Assembly (NCBI RefSeq): GCF_018449515.1
Contig: NZ_JAAVUQ010000010.1
Coordinates: 124,001-188,000 of the forward strand
Length of the DNA stretch: 64,000 bases
From: Caballeronia sp. dw_19
GTDB lineage: Bacteria; Pseudomonadota; Gammaproteobacteria; Burkholderiales; Burkholderiaceae
Direction: 5' to 3'
Positions 17,616-25,761 of this stretch are shown in pieces (position 1 is the first letter of the stretch; each line of letters starts with the position of its first letter). Position numbers and translations under genes: made by a program. The notes under the pieces are model-generated. The model had not been told where the DNA came from. It worked only from the letters and a program-made list of their open reading frames with translations, and did not search any database.

Positions 17616-18248
17616 ATGAACGCACAGACTGACAGGTTCCTGATCGACGGGCCGGTGGGCAAGATTGAAGTCGCGCTGGATCGTCCCGCCGACGGCGCGC
17701 CCACGCGAGGCATTGCGCTGGTTGCGCACCCGCACCCGCTGTACGGCGGGACGATGGACAACAAGGTCGCGCAGACCCTCGCGCGCACGCTCGTGCAACT
17801 TGGGTACGTCACGTATCGCTCGAATTTTCGGGGCGTAGGTGAAACGCAAGGCGAGCACGACAACGGCACGGGCGAACGCGACGATCTGCTGGCCGTGGTC
17901 GCTCATATGCGCGCACAGCCGGGCCAAGCCGATGTCCCGCTGGTGCTCGCCGGTTTCTCGTTCGGCACGTTCGTGATGTCGCATGTGGCGAAGCACTTGC
18001 GCGAGTCGGGCGAGGTCATCGAGCGGATGGTGTTCGTGGGGACGGCGGCGAGCAATTGGCAGGTGGCCGAAGTGCCGGACAACACGCTCGTGATTCACGG
18101 TGAAGTGGACGAAACCGTGCCGATCAGCTCCGTCTACGATTGGGCGCGGCCGCAGGAATTACCCGTGGTGGTGATTCCCGGCGGCGAGCATTTCTTTCAT
18201 CGCAAGCTGCATGTGCTGAAGAAGATTATCGTCGACGCATGGCGTTGA
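17616..18248 (+). CDS. Alpha/beta hydrolase (COG2945-like)
   Basis: 210 residues. The nucleophile elbow GFSFG (113-117, Ser115), the acid loop VIHGEVDETVP and the histidine loop GGEHFFHRK form a catalytic triad. HPHPLYGGTMDNKV near residue 38 is the oxyanion region typical of this short family. No signal peptide is present. Substrates are unknown, and esterase or CoA-thioesterase activity is possible. It follows the ferredoxin gene by 11 bp. Confidence 0.88.
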   Translation: MNAQTDRFLIDGPVGKIEVALDRPADGAPTRGIALVAHPHPLYGGTMDNKVAQTLARTLVQLGYVTYRSNFRGVGETQGEHDNGTGERDDLLAVVAHMRAQPGQADVPLVLAGFSFGTFVMSHVAKHLRESGEVIERMVFVGTAASNWQVAEVPDNTLVIHGEVDETVPISSVYDWARPQELPVVVIPGGEHFFHRKLHVLKKIIVDAWR

Positions 18249-18883
18249 ATCGGCCTCGGCTCTACGCTTCACCTATACCAACCGTCTGTTGAATCAACGT
18301 GCGGCGAGAGGCTTTCGAAGGCTTCGCGTCGCAGCCGCTTTTATCCCATTTTTCACGAATCCCCGGCACATCCAGCCACTTTCGCGGTAAAAGCGGTTTG
18401 GCGCACGGGTATAATGGCGCAGACTTTTGCGCGGCCGCTTGTCGGTTCAGCGCTCGCCGCAGCGCATGCGGCACGTGTCCGGCGTCTGCATAACCGGGTG
18501 CGTTTTGCCCATGTGCCGCTCGAGTATCGAAGCGCGCGGAGGTCAGTCCAGCGAGCGTTTTATGCCGCGCCGGCGGATTAAGGATTCAACCGGGCTCTCG
18601 CCGGGTTTGCCTTGGGTTTTAAGTTTGCGTGCTTTATGCCGTGTTTTAAACTCTCCGCCATTCAGCGGCAGTTCGAACCCGATTTAAAAGCCGTCAAAAG
18701 AAAACCGATGCAACCCGAGCGGTCCTGACGGGTCCAATGAATCCGCTTTGTCGCGCGACATCGAAAAATGTCATCGCCCAAGCGCTCTACCGGACTGCCC
18801 TTCCGCCTGTACAACCCGCGCGTTGCGTGTTTCCTTGAAGGGAATGCCTGACTCGCCGATGTTTTTTCTGCCGATCCGAACCT
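18249..18883. other. 635-bp gap before dacC
   Basis: No gene with family support. A TATAAT at 18410-18415 looks like a -10, but no good -35 sits 16-18 bp upstream. From about 18590 to 18700 the sequence is less GC-rich with several TTTAA runs, as in an untranslated leader. An open frame at 18748-19293 overlaps dacC out of frame and is a shadow. Confidence 0.5.
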
Positions 18884-20095
18884 ATGCGCTTTTCCCCTTC
18901 AAGCTTGTCCTTCGTCGCTCCTTCCTCCATTCATCGCGCTGTCACTGCCGCTATCGTCTTGCCCGCGACACTTGTCGCGGCAACCGCTTTTGCGCAAGTG
19001 CCGCCGCCCGATGTCACGGCGCGTTCCTGGGTTCTCGTCGATGCAACCAGCAATCAGGTCCTTGCTTCCGGCAACCCGGACGAGCGCTCGGAGCCGGCGT
19101 CGCTGACCAAGCTCATGACCGCTTATCTTGTCTTCGACGCGCTGAAGTCGAAGAAGATCAACATGGACCAGACGGTCATGCCAAGCGAGGCCGTGCGCCG
19201 CGTGGGCACGGACGAGTCGCGCATGTTCATCGAGGCGAACAAGCCGGTGACCGTGCACGATCTCGTGTACGGCATGATCATCCAGTCGGGTAATGACGCG
19301 GCTATCGCGCTGGCTGAACTGGTGGGCGGCAGCGAGTCGAACTTCGTCGCGCTGATGAACGCGGCGGCGAAACAGATCGGTATGAAGAATACCCATTTCG
19401 CCGATGTGAACGGCATGCCCGACCCGCAGCACTACACCACGGCAGGCGATCTGGCCGTGTTGTCCACGCGCCTGATTCGCGATTTTCCCGAGTACTACAG
19501 CATCTTCTCGGTGAAGGATTTCACCTATAACAAGATCAAGCAGCCGAACCGCAATCGCTTGCTGTGGATTGATTCGACCGTCGACGGCCTCAAGACCGGC
19601 CATACCCAGGCCGCCGGATATTGCCTGATTGCTTCGGCGAAACGTCCGCTGGACGGCGTGCCCGACGCCAGCCGCCGTCTGGTCGCCGTGATGATGGGCG
19701 AGCCGAAAGAGCACAACCGGGTGCAGGACAGCCTGAAAATGCTGAACTACGGCTATACGGCCTATGACGCGCTGCGTCTTTACAAGGCGGGTCAGGTGAT
19801 CGAGTCGCCGCGTGTTTACAAGGGTACGGACAACCTGGTGAAGGCAGGCGTGGAGACGGATCAGTACATCACGGTGCCGAAGGGCATGGGCGACAAGGTC
19901 AAGCCGACGGTCACGCATAACGACACCATCATTGCGCCGATCAAGAAGGGCCAGCAGGTTGGGACCGTGAAAATGATGGCGGACGGCAAGGAAGTTGCGC
20001 AGTTTCCGCTAGTCGCGTTGCAGGATGTGCCGCAAGCCGGTTTTGTCGGCCGGACGTGGGACTCGCTGCTGATGATGTGGCAAAAGAAGAAGTAA
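18884..20095 (+). CDS. dacC: D-alanyl-D-alanine carboxypeptidase (PBP5/6 family)
   Basis: 403 residues. A signal peptide ends near AFA-Q38. The three serine-transpeptidase motifs are intact: SLTK (73-76, Ser73 nucleophile), SGN (135-137) and KTG (237-239). A C-terminal beta domain from about 285 and a final amphipathic stretch (GRTWDSLLMMWQKKK) anchor it to the inner membrane. It trims the terminal D-Ala from peptidoglycan stem peptides in the periplasm. The neighbour ybeD and the later lipB-lipA reproduce the classic dacA-ybeD-lipB-lipA order, with an interruption. Confidence 0.95.
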   Translation: MRFSPSSLSFVAPSSIHRAVTAAIVLPATLVAATAFAQVPPPDVTARSWVLVDATSNQVLASGNPDERSEPASLTKLMTAYLVFDALKSKKINMDQTVMPSEAVRRVGTDESRMFIEANKPVTVHDLVYGMIIQSGNDAAIALAELVGGSESNFVALMNAAAKQIGMKNTHFADVNGMPDPQHYTTAGDLAVLSTRLIRDFPEYYSIFSVKDFTYNKIKQPNRNRLLWIDSTVDGLKTGHTQAAGYCLIASAKRPLDGVPDASRRLVAVMMGEPKEHNRVQDSLKMLNYGYTAYDALRLYKAGQVIESPRVYKGTDNLVKAGVETDQYITVPKGMGDKVKPTVTHNDTIIAPIKKGQQVGTVKMMADGKEVAQFPLVALQDVPQAGFVGRTWDSLLMMWQKKK

Positions 20096-20168
20096 GCGGA
20101 AGAAGTAAGCGGCAAGGCACGGCGGCGGTTGGATTTACGTGATCCGGCTCCATCTATGCCTGCTGTAC

Positions 20169-20191
20169 GACGCCCGGGTGGACCGGGCGTC
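20169..20191. terminator. Hairpin between dacC and ybeD
   Basis: GACGCCCGG (20169-20177) / CCGGGCGTC (20183-20191), 9-bp stem with loop GTGGA. No T-run follows, so it may be an attenuator or a transcript-stabilising hairpin and not a full terminator. Confidence 0.45.
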
Positions 20192-20208
20192 CTGTGATGG
20201 AGAACACC

Positions 20209-20481
20209 ATGAGCTCACCCGATATCGACGCCCTGTTCGATTTCCCCTGCGATTTTCCGATCAAGGTGATGGGCGCGACGCATCCGGAATTCCGCGATGC
20301 CGTCGTGACTGTAATCCGCGAATTTGACGACCAGTTTGACATCGAGCGTATTGAAGTGCGTCCGTCCTCGGGCGGTAAATACACCGGTCTGACTATTACC
20401 GTGCGGGCGCAAAGCCGCGCGCATCTCGACGATATCTATCGTGCGCTGACCGGTCACCCGATGGTCAAAGTGGTACTTTGA
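20209..20481 (+). CDS. YbeD/DUF493 family protein
   Basis: 90 residues from the ATG at 20209, preceded by ATGGAGAA; ATGs a few codons upstream are less likely. FDFPCDFPIKVMGATHPEF and a ferredoxin-like ACT-type fold ending in GHPMVKVVL are typical of DUF493, shown as FDFPCDFPIKVMG and ATHPEF. The family is a small cytoplasmic regulatory domain that in E. coli sits next to lipB and may modulate lipoate synthesis. Its last 17 bp overlap the end of the convergent LysR gene. Confidence 0.88.
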   Translation: MSSPDIDALFDFPCDFPIKVMGATHPEFRDAVVTVIREFDDQFDIERIEVRPSSGGKYTGLTITVRAQSRAHLDDIYRALTGHPMVKVVL

Positions 20482-21448
20482 GCCTGAGTTCGGGCGCGGC
20501 CGGCAGTGACGGCGGCATGGGTGCATCGCAGGCGGCCGGCGTGCACTCGTAGAGCTGCTTGAAGCGTGCGATTTCATCGAAGAGCCAAGTGCGAAAAACC
20601 TGCACGCGTTGCGTTCCCAGCAACGCGGGCGGGCACACGAAGTAGTAATTCCACGGGCTCGGCCCGTCTACATTGAACAACCGCACGAGCCGGCCCGCCA
20701 CGATTTCATGCATGGCAAGCGACCGGCGCACGAGCGCAATTCCCTGGCCTTGAATGGCCGCCTGCAGCAAATTCGACGAATCCTCGTATAAAACCCCGCG
20801 CTTTGGCTCAGGAAAGTCCACGAGCCCGGCTGCATCGAACCACGGCTTCCAGAGCTCGTCGTGCGAGCGCAGCAGCGGCACGTCGGCCATGTCGGCGGGT
20901 GTGCGCGGCAGCTTGCCGCCGTTAAAGTTCGGCGAACACGCCGGGAAAAACACTTCATCGAGCAATTCTTCCGCGTGCAATCCGGCATATTTGCCCAAGC
21001 TGCTGAAACGGATGGCGACGTCCACGTCGTCGCGAGTGAAATCGGTCAGCGTGTTGGTCGAGAGCAGTTCCAGGTTGATTTCCGGATGTTCCTCGATAAA
21101 CCCGCCGATCCGCGGCGTCACCCAGCGCGCTGAAAACGACGACAACATAGATACCACCAGCCGCCGGTCCCGTTCTCCTGATCGCAGGCGGCGCGTGGCT
21201 TCGGCGAGGGCGGAGAGCGTGGCACGGACCTCGGTGGCGTATTGGCGGCCAATGTCGGAGAGGCGTACGCGTTTGCCGTCGCGAGCGAATAGCGTGACGC
21301 CTAGATCGGCTTCGAGCGCGCGAATCTGGTGGCTGACGGCGCCGTGGGTGACGAACAGTTCGTCGGCGGCGCGTGAAAAGCTTTCGTGACGCGCGGCGGC
21401 TTCGAAGGCGCGCAACGCGTTTAGGGCGGGGAGTTGTCGGAGGTCCAC
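20465..21448 (-). CDS. LysR-family regulator, GcvA-like
   Basis: 327 residues. The N-terminal winged helix (LNALRAFEAAARHESFSRAADELFVTHGAVSHQIRALE, in parts LNALRAFEAAARHESFSRAA and VTHGAVSHQIRALE) is typical of the GcvA/AmpR branch. The effector domain spans about 95-300. The last 25 residues are Pro/Ala-rich and outside the family. It is divergent from a DUF2917 gene across 122 bp, the usual place for LysR autoregulation and target control. The pair sits inside the otherwise conserved dacC-ybeD-lipB-lipA block. The effector is unknown. Confidence 0.9.
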   Translation of the reverse strand: MDLRQLPALNALRAFEAAARHESFSRAADELFVTHGAVSHQIRALEADLGVTLFARDGKRVRLSDIGRQYATEVRATLSALAEATRRLRSGERDRRLVVSMLSSFSARWVTPRIGGFIEEHPEINLELLSTNTLTDFTRDDVDVAIRFSSLGKYAGLHAEELLDEVFFPACSPNFNGGKLPRTPADMADVPLLRSHDELWKPWFDAAGLVDFPEPKRGVLYEDSSNLLQAAIQGQGIALVRRSLAMHEIVAGRLVRLFNVDGPSPWNYYFVCPPALLGTQRVQVFRTWLFDEIARFKQLYECTPAACDAPMPPSLPAAPELRLKVPL

Positions 21449-21570
21449 GGGCGTTCACTCGAGTTGCATATGTGAATTTATCTCACAAACCGAAGAAAAT
21501 TGCTCGTTTTGCTGAAACGTATGCTGAGCCTATCTTATAGCCATGAACACGATTTTTGGCGGAGGCTGTC

Positions 21571-21897
21571 ATGCGAGAAATATCCACAAGCATCACGTTT
21601 GAGATAGGCGATGGTGAAACCGTTCCGATGAAGATCGGCCGCAGCGTTCGGTTGGTCGTTCAGGGTGCGCCAGTGTGGGCTACGCGCAGTAACGATACGG
21701 AAGATTACTGGCTTGTACCAGGCGATTGCCTGAAGCTGCGTGAGCGTGAACGGTTGTGGCTGAGTACAGAAAAAGGGCGTACGGCGCAGGTGGTGTTCAC
21801 GTTGGCGCCGCGGCCAGATCAGCGGGCGATTGGATGGCTGGCACGCGGTTTTGAGAAGCTTGCCGGGCGGTTCCGGTCGGGATGGAGGACGGTTTAA
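21571..21897 (+). CDS. DUF2917 domain-containing protein
   Basis: 108 residues from the ATG at 21571, which has GGAGG 5-9 bp upstream and fits better than the ATG at 21556. The core VPMKIGRSVRLVVQGAPVWATRSNDTEDYWLVPGDCLKL (in parts RLVVQGAPVWATRS and DYWLVPGDCLKL) is the cupin-like DUF2917 domain of unknown function. It is a small cytoplasmic protein. It is divergent from the LysR gene and is its likely target. A 260-bp stretch without features follows before lipB. Confidence 0.8.
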   Translation: MREISTSITFEIGDGETVPMKIGRSVRLVVQGAPVWATRSNDTEDYWLVPGDCLKLRERERLWLSTEKGRTAQVVFTLAPRPDQRAIGWLARGFEKLAGRFRSGWRTV

Positions 21898-22157
21898 GAG
21901 GGTTTTTCGTTCGCACTCGGGTCGCTGCGGTTTGGTTGGTTGTGCTCGCGTCGGTGGACCTGAGGGGTTTGCCGGCGCGAGTGGGCGATACAGTACGTGG
22001 TTGGCGGTCGGCGTTGGTTCACATCTAGACCGCTAAGCCTGAAACCAACAATCGGGCACCGCCGGCAATTCGGGACTGCTGCAAAAGACACGTCAAAAGG
22101 CACCTCAAAAACCGTCCGCCGACGCGAGCAACCGAACTTCGGTAAACTAACGGGACT

Positions 22158-22907
22158 ATGTCCGCCCAGCCGGTAATAACTCCCCACTCAGCGTCAATAG
22201 ACCACTCCGTCCATAGCGCCTTGACCCCGTCGGTCATTTTCCGCTGGCGTGGCCTTGAGTCCTACACACAAAGCTTCGACGCCATGCGCGCCTTCACGGA
22301 TACGCGCACGCCCGAGACCGCCGATGAAATCTGGCTCGTCGAACATCCACCCGTTTTCACGCTGGGACTGGCCGGCGATCCCGCGCATCTGCTCAACCCC
22401 GACAGTGACATTCCGCTCGTCAAAGTCGATCGTGGCGGCCAGATCACCTATCACGGGCCCGGACAAGTCGTCGCGTACCTGCTGCTCGATCTGCGCCGCC
22501 GCAAACTCATGGTCCGCGAACTTGTACAACGAATCGAGGCGGGCGTGATCGAAACGCTTGCATCGTATAATCTCGCAACGGAACGCAAGGAACGCGCGCC
22601 GGGCATTTACGTCGCGCCAACGCCGTCGCAGCTCGCCCATGCAGGCGCAAAGATCGCAGCGCTGGGGCTGAAAATTCGCAACGGCTGCAGTTATCACGGT
22701 GTGAGCCTCAACGTGAAAATGGACTTGCAACCGTTCCTCGCGATCAACCCGTGTGGCTACGCCGGCCTCGAAACCGTCGACATGGCAACACTCGGCGTGG
22801 AGGCAGAATGGAACGACGTGGCTCAAACGCTGGCAGAAAACCTCACTCACCATATTGGCGGCCACAGCGCGACCGCCGCCCAACCGCAGAACGGCGTGGC
22901 CGTCTGA
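22158..22907 (+). CDS. lipB: Octanoyl-[ACP]:protein N-octanoyltransferase
   Basis: 249 residues. The active-site segments are intact: [12 protein letters not shown] (92-103), the catalytic lysine K165 in GAKIAALG and the acyl-accepting C199 in NPCGYAG. It moves octanoate from acyl carrier protein to lipoyl domains of dehydrogenase complexes. lipA starts 13 bp after its stop. About 25 residues precede the conserved core; the exact start is not decided by a strong ribosome site. Confidence 0.95.
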   Translation: MSAQPVITPHSASIDHSVHSALTPSVIFRWRGLESYTQSFDAMRAFTDTRTPETADEIWLVEHPPVFTLGLAGDPAHLLNPDSDIPLVKVDRGGQITYHGPGQVVAYLLLDLRRRKLMVRELVQRIEAGVIETLASYNLATERKERAPGIYVAPTPSQLAHAGAKIAALGLKIRNGCSYHGVSLNVKMDLQPFLAINPCGYAGLETVDMATLGVEAEWNDVAQTLAENLTHHIGGHSATAAQPQNGVAV

Positions 22908-22920
22908 ATGGACCGACCGA

Positions 22921-23931
22921 ATGACTGACGTAACCGGAAATCTGGCTGGCAGCACCGCTACTTCGACCCCCGCTGCGGCGCCCTACGACGCCACCGCCAA
23001 ACAAAAAGCGCAGGCGAAAACGGCGCGCATCCCGATCAAGATCATCCCGATCGAAAGGCTGAAAAAGCCGGAATGGATTCGCGTGAAGGCCGCGACGGGC
23101 AATTCACGATTCACCGAAATCAAGCAGATCCTGCGCGAACACAATCTCCATACGGTCTGCGAAGAAGCGAGCTGCCCGAACATTGGCGAATGTTTTGGCA
23201 AGGGCACGGCGACCTTCATGATCATGGGCGATAAATGCACGCGTCGTTGCCCGTTCTGCGACGTGGGCCACGGCCGCCCCGATCCCCTCGATGCCGACGA
23301 ACCGCTGAACCTCGCACGCACTATCGGCGCGTTGAAGTTGAAGTATGTCGTGATCACGAGCGTTGATCGCGATGACCTGCGCGACGGCGGCGCAGCGCAC
23401 TTCGTGGAATGTATCCGGCAGGTGCGCGAGCATTCGCCGATGACGCGCATCGAAATTTTGACGCCGGATTTTCGTGGCCGACTGGACCGCGCAATCGGCA
23501 TTCTGACCGCCGCGCCGCCCGACGTGATGAACCACAATCTTGAAACGGTGCCGCGTCTGTACAAGGAAGCGCGTCCGGGTTCGGATTACGCGCACTCGTT
23601 GAAACTGTTGAAGGACTTCAAGGCGCTGCATCCGGAAGTGGCGACCAAATCCGGCCTGATGGTCGGCCTGGGCGAAACGGAAGAAGAAATTCTTCAAGTC
23701 ATGCGCGACCTGCGTGAGCACAACGTCGATATGCTGACTATCGGCCAGTATTTGCAGCCTTCCGAACATCATCTTCCGGTGCGTTCGTACGTTCATCCGG
23801 ATACGTTCAAGATGTACGAGGAAGAAGCGTACAAGATGGGCTTCACGCACGCGGCCGTCGGCGCGATGGTCCGTTCGAGCTACCACGCGGATCAGCAGGC
23901 TCACGACGCGGGTCTGGTCGGCGCGATGTAA
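22921..23931 (+). CDS. lipA: Lipoyl synthase
   Basis: 336 residues from the ATG at 22921. The auxiliary 4Fe-4S cluster ligands C80-x4-C85-x5-C91 and the radical-SAM ligands C106-x3-C110-x2-C113 are present, with RSSY near the C-terminus (MVRSSYHAD). It inserts two sulfur atoms into protein-bound octanoyl groups. Residues 1-35 are an Ala/Thr-rich extension, common in this genus. It is paired with lipB and ends in a strong bidirectional terminator. Confidence 0.96.
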   Translation: MTDVTGNLAGSTATSTPAAAPYDATAKQKAQAKTARIPIKIIPIERLKKPEWIRVKAATGNSRFTEIKQILREHNLHTVCEEASCPNIGECFGKGTATFMIMGDKCTRRCPFCDVGHGRPDPLDADEPLNLARTIGALKLKYVVITSVDRDDLRDGGAAHFVECIRQVREHSPMTRIEILTPDFRGRLDRAIGILTAAPPDVMNHNLETVPRLYKEARPGSDYAHSLKLLKDFKALHPEVATKSGLMVGLGETEEEILQVMRDLREHNVDMLTIGQYLQPSEHHLPVRSYVHPDTFKMYEEEAYKMGFTHAAVGAMVRSSYHADQQAHDAGLVGAM

Positions 23932-23954
23932 GTTTTCCTCTGGCTTGACCAGTA

Positions 23955-23988
23955 CGAAAAAAACCCACGGAAACGTGGGTTTTTTTCG
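23955..23988. terminator. Bidirectional terminator after lipA
   Basis: Perfect 15-bp stem (23955-23969 with 23974-23988) closed by a GAAA tetraloop, with seven A before and seven T after the GC core CCCACG/CGTGGG. It lies 23 bp after the stop. Confidence 0.93.
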
Positions 23989-24100
23989 TTTTGACACCGC
24001 TCCAATTGCCCGGAACGCGTGACCTCGCCGAACCCTCTTCCAAAGCCCCCAAAACCTCGGGAAAGCCCGTAGATAAAGCGTCTCAGGGATAACCCGAATG

Positions 24101-24141
24101 CCGTCCGGATGGTCGGACGGTCTAATTCCCGAATTCCGGAA
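24101..24141. promoter_or_regulatory. Inverted repeats, candidate DctD enhancer
   Basis: CCGTCCG-N6-CGGACGG (24101-24120) is followed at once by TTCCCGAATTCCGGAA (24126-24141), a 16-bp palindrome with one mismatched pair. Both lie 70-110 bp before the -24 element, the usual distance for enhancers of sigma-54 activators. Assignment to DctD is inferred. Confidence 0.5.
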
Positions 24142-24210
24142 ACGCAGATTTTCACTGCTTCGCGTCAACAAAAAATCCTTAAAAATCAACGCTGAACGCG
24201 GGTCAAAAAC

Positions 24211-24226
24211 TGGCATCGACCTTGCA
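24211..24226 (+). promoter_or_regulatory. Sigma-54 promoter of dctA
   Basis: TGGCATCGACCTTGCA fits the -24/-12 consensus with GG-N10-GC exactly (GG 24212-24213, GC 24224-24225). Transcription should start near 24237. That rules out the upstream in-frame ATG at 24229 as the dctA start and leaves a leader of about 148 nt. The dctB-dctD pair downstream encodes the expected activator. Confidence 0.88.
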
Positions 24227-24384
24227 ATATGAAGGGTGGCCAGACAGGCCATAAAAAAGACAGGGAGACGATTCGATGCAACCCATCCCATTCAGCTTTA
24301 CCTGATTTTGCCGACGCCAGACGCGCATCGCCGCAGCCTAGCGCCGGCGCGTTTTTGTCTCACCCCTTTGCTTTTTCGCCGACC

Positions 24385-25692
24385 ATGCCCGGAACAATTG
24401 TGACAACCGTGAAGAAACCTTTTTATAAAGTCCTGTATGTGCAGGTGCTGCTGGCTATTGCCATCGGCATTGCGCTCGGGCATTTTTATCCTGCGCTCGC
24501 CACCGAGATGAAACCGCTCGGCGATGGGTTCATCAAGCTCATCAAGATGGTGATCGGCCCAATCATCTTCTGTACGGTCGTGACCGGTATCGCCGGCATG
24601 GAAGACATGAAGAAGGTCGGGCGCGTAGGCGGCAAGGCGTTGCTCTACTTCGAAATCGTCTCGACGTTCGCACTTGTGCTCGGCCTGGCCGCGACGCACC
24701 TGCTGAAACCCGGTGTTGGCTTCAATATCGATCCGGCTACGCTGGACGCCAAGGCGGTCGCTTCGTACGCCGCGAAGGCGCACGGCCAGACGACCACCGA
24801 TTTCCTGATGCACATCATTCCGGACACGATCTCGTCCGCATTCGCGCAAGGCGAAATCCTGCAGATCCTGCTGGTCGCGCTGTTGTTCGGTGCCGTGCTG
24901 GCTACTGCAGGTGAGAAAGGCCGCGTGGTGACGAGCTTTATCGAAGGCTTGTCGCACATCCTGTTCGGCATCGTGCGCATCATCACGAAGCTGGCCCCGA
25001 TCGGCGCGTTCGGCGCAATGGCGTTCACCATCGGCAAGTACGGCATCGGCTCGCTGATCCCCATGCTCAAGCTGATCGGCACGTTCTATCTGACGTCGAT
25101 CGTCTTCGTGGTCGTCGTACTCGGCGCGATTGCGCGGCTGGTGGGCTTCAACATCTTCCGGTTCGTCGCGTACATCAAGGAAGAAATGCTGATCGTGCTG
25201 GGCACGAGTTCATCGGAAGCCGCGTTGCCGCAATTGATGCTCAAGCTCGAAAAGCTCGGCTGCTCGCGCTCGGTGGTGGGCCTTGTCGTGCCGACCGGTT
25301 ATTCGTTCAACCTCGATGGCACCAACATCTACATGACGATGGCCGTCCTGTTCATCGCCCAGGCCACGAACACGGACCTGACGTGGACGCAGCAACTGAC
25401 GCTGCTCGCGGTGACCATGCTGACCTCGAAGGGCGCAAGCGGCGTGACCGGCGCAGGGTTCATCACGCTGGCTGCAACGCTCGCTGTCGTGCCGACCATT
25501 CCGCTGTCGGGCATGGTGCTGATTCTTGGCATCGACCGCTTCATGAGCGAGTGCCGCGCGTTGACGAACATCGTGGGTAACGGCGTGGCGACGGTGGTTG
25601 TGTCGGCGTGGGAAAAGGAACTGGACCGCAACAAGCTGCGCGATCAGCTCAAGCACGGCGCGGTGGATACCGAAGCCGAAACCGTGTCCTGA
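24385..25692 (+). CDS. dctA: C4-dicarboxylate:cation symporter
   Basis: 435 residues from the ATG at 24385, the first in-frame ATG after the predicted transcript start. It belongs to the DAACS/glutamate transporter family. The substrate region shows [12 protein letters not shown] (a serine-rich loop), the NLDGT turn in [13 protein letters not shown], and [12 protein letters not shown]; the last membrane part has [18 protein letters not shown], in parts [10 protein letters not shown] and ALTNIVGN. It imports succinate, fumarate and malate. It is clustered with its own two-component system and under sigma-54 control. Confidence 0.96.
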   Translation: MPGTIVTTVKKPFYKVLYVQVLLAIAIGIALGHFYPALATEMKPLGDGFIKLIKMVIGPIIFCTVVTGIAGMEDMKKVGRVGGKALLYFEIVSTFALVLGLAATHLLKPGVGFNIDPATLDAKAVASYAAKAHGQTTTDFLMHIIPDTISSAFAQGEILQILLVALLFGAVLATAGEKGRVVTSFIEGLSHILFGIVRIITKLAPIGAFGAMAFTIGKYGIGSLIPMLKLIGTFYLTSIVFVVVVLGAIARLVGFNIFRFVAYIKEEMLIVLGTSSSEAALPQLMLKLEKLGCSRSVVGLVVPTGYSFNLDGTNIYMTMAVLFIAQATNTDLTWTQQLTLLAVTMLTSKGASGVTGAGFITLAATLAVVPTIPLSGMVLILGIDRFMSECRALTNIVGNGVATVVVSAWEKELDRNKLRDQLKHGAVDTEAETVS

Positions 25693-25761
25693 TCAGGCGA
25701 AGCGGCGGCTCATCCGAGTTCGCTGCTTAGTCGACATCCACGCGAAAGGGAATCAACAGCA

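Larger units (their letters stand above)
23932..24384. other. lipA-dctA intergenic region
   Basis: Holds the lipA terminator, two inverted repeats that could bind DctD (24101-24120 and 24126-24141), the sigma-54 promoter and the dctA leader. No coding sequence is supported. Confidence 0.7.

Noticed and set aside
18410..18415. TATAAT as a promoter before dacC
   Set aside because: No acceptable -35 at 16-18 bp, and 470 bp from the gene; kept only as a remark in the gap entry.
18748..19293. 181-codon frame at the start of dacC
   Set aside because: Overlaps dacC out of frame; dacC has a signal peptide and all active-site motifs.
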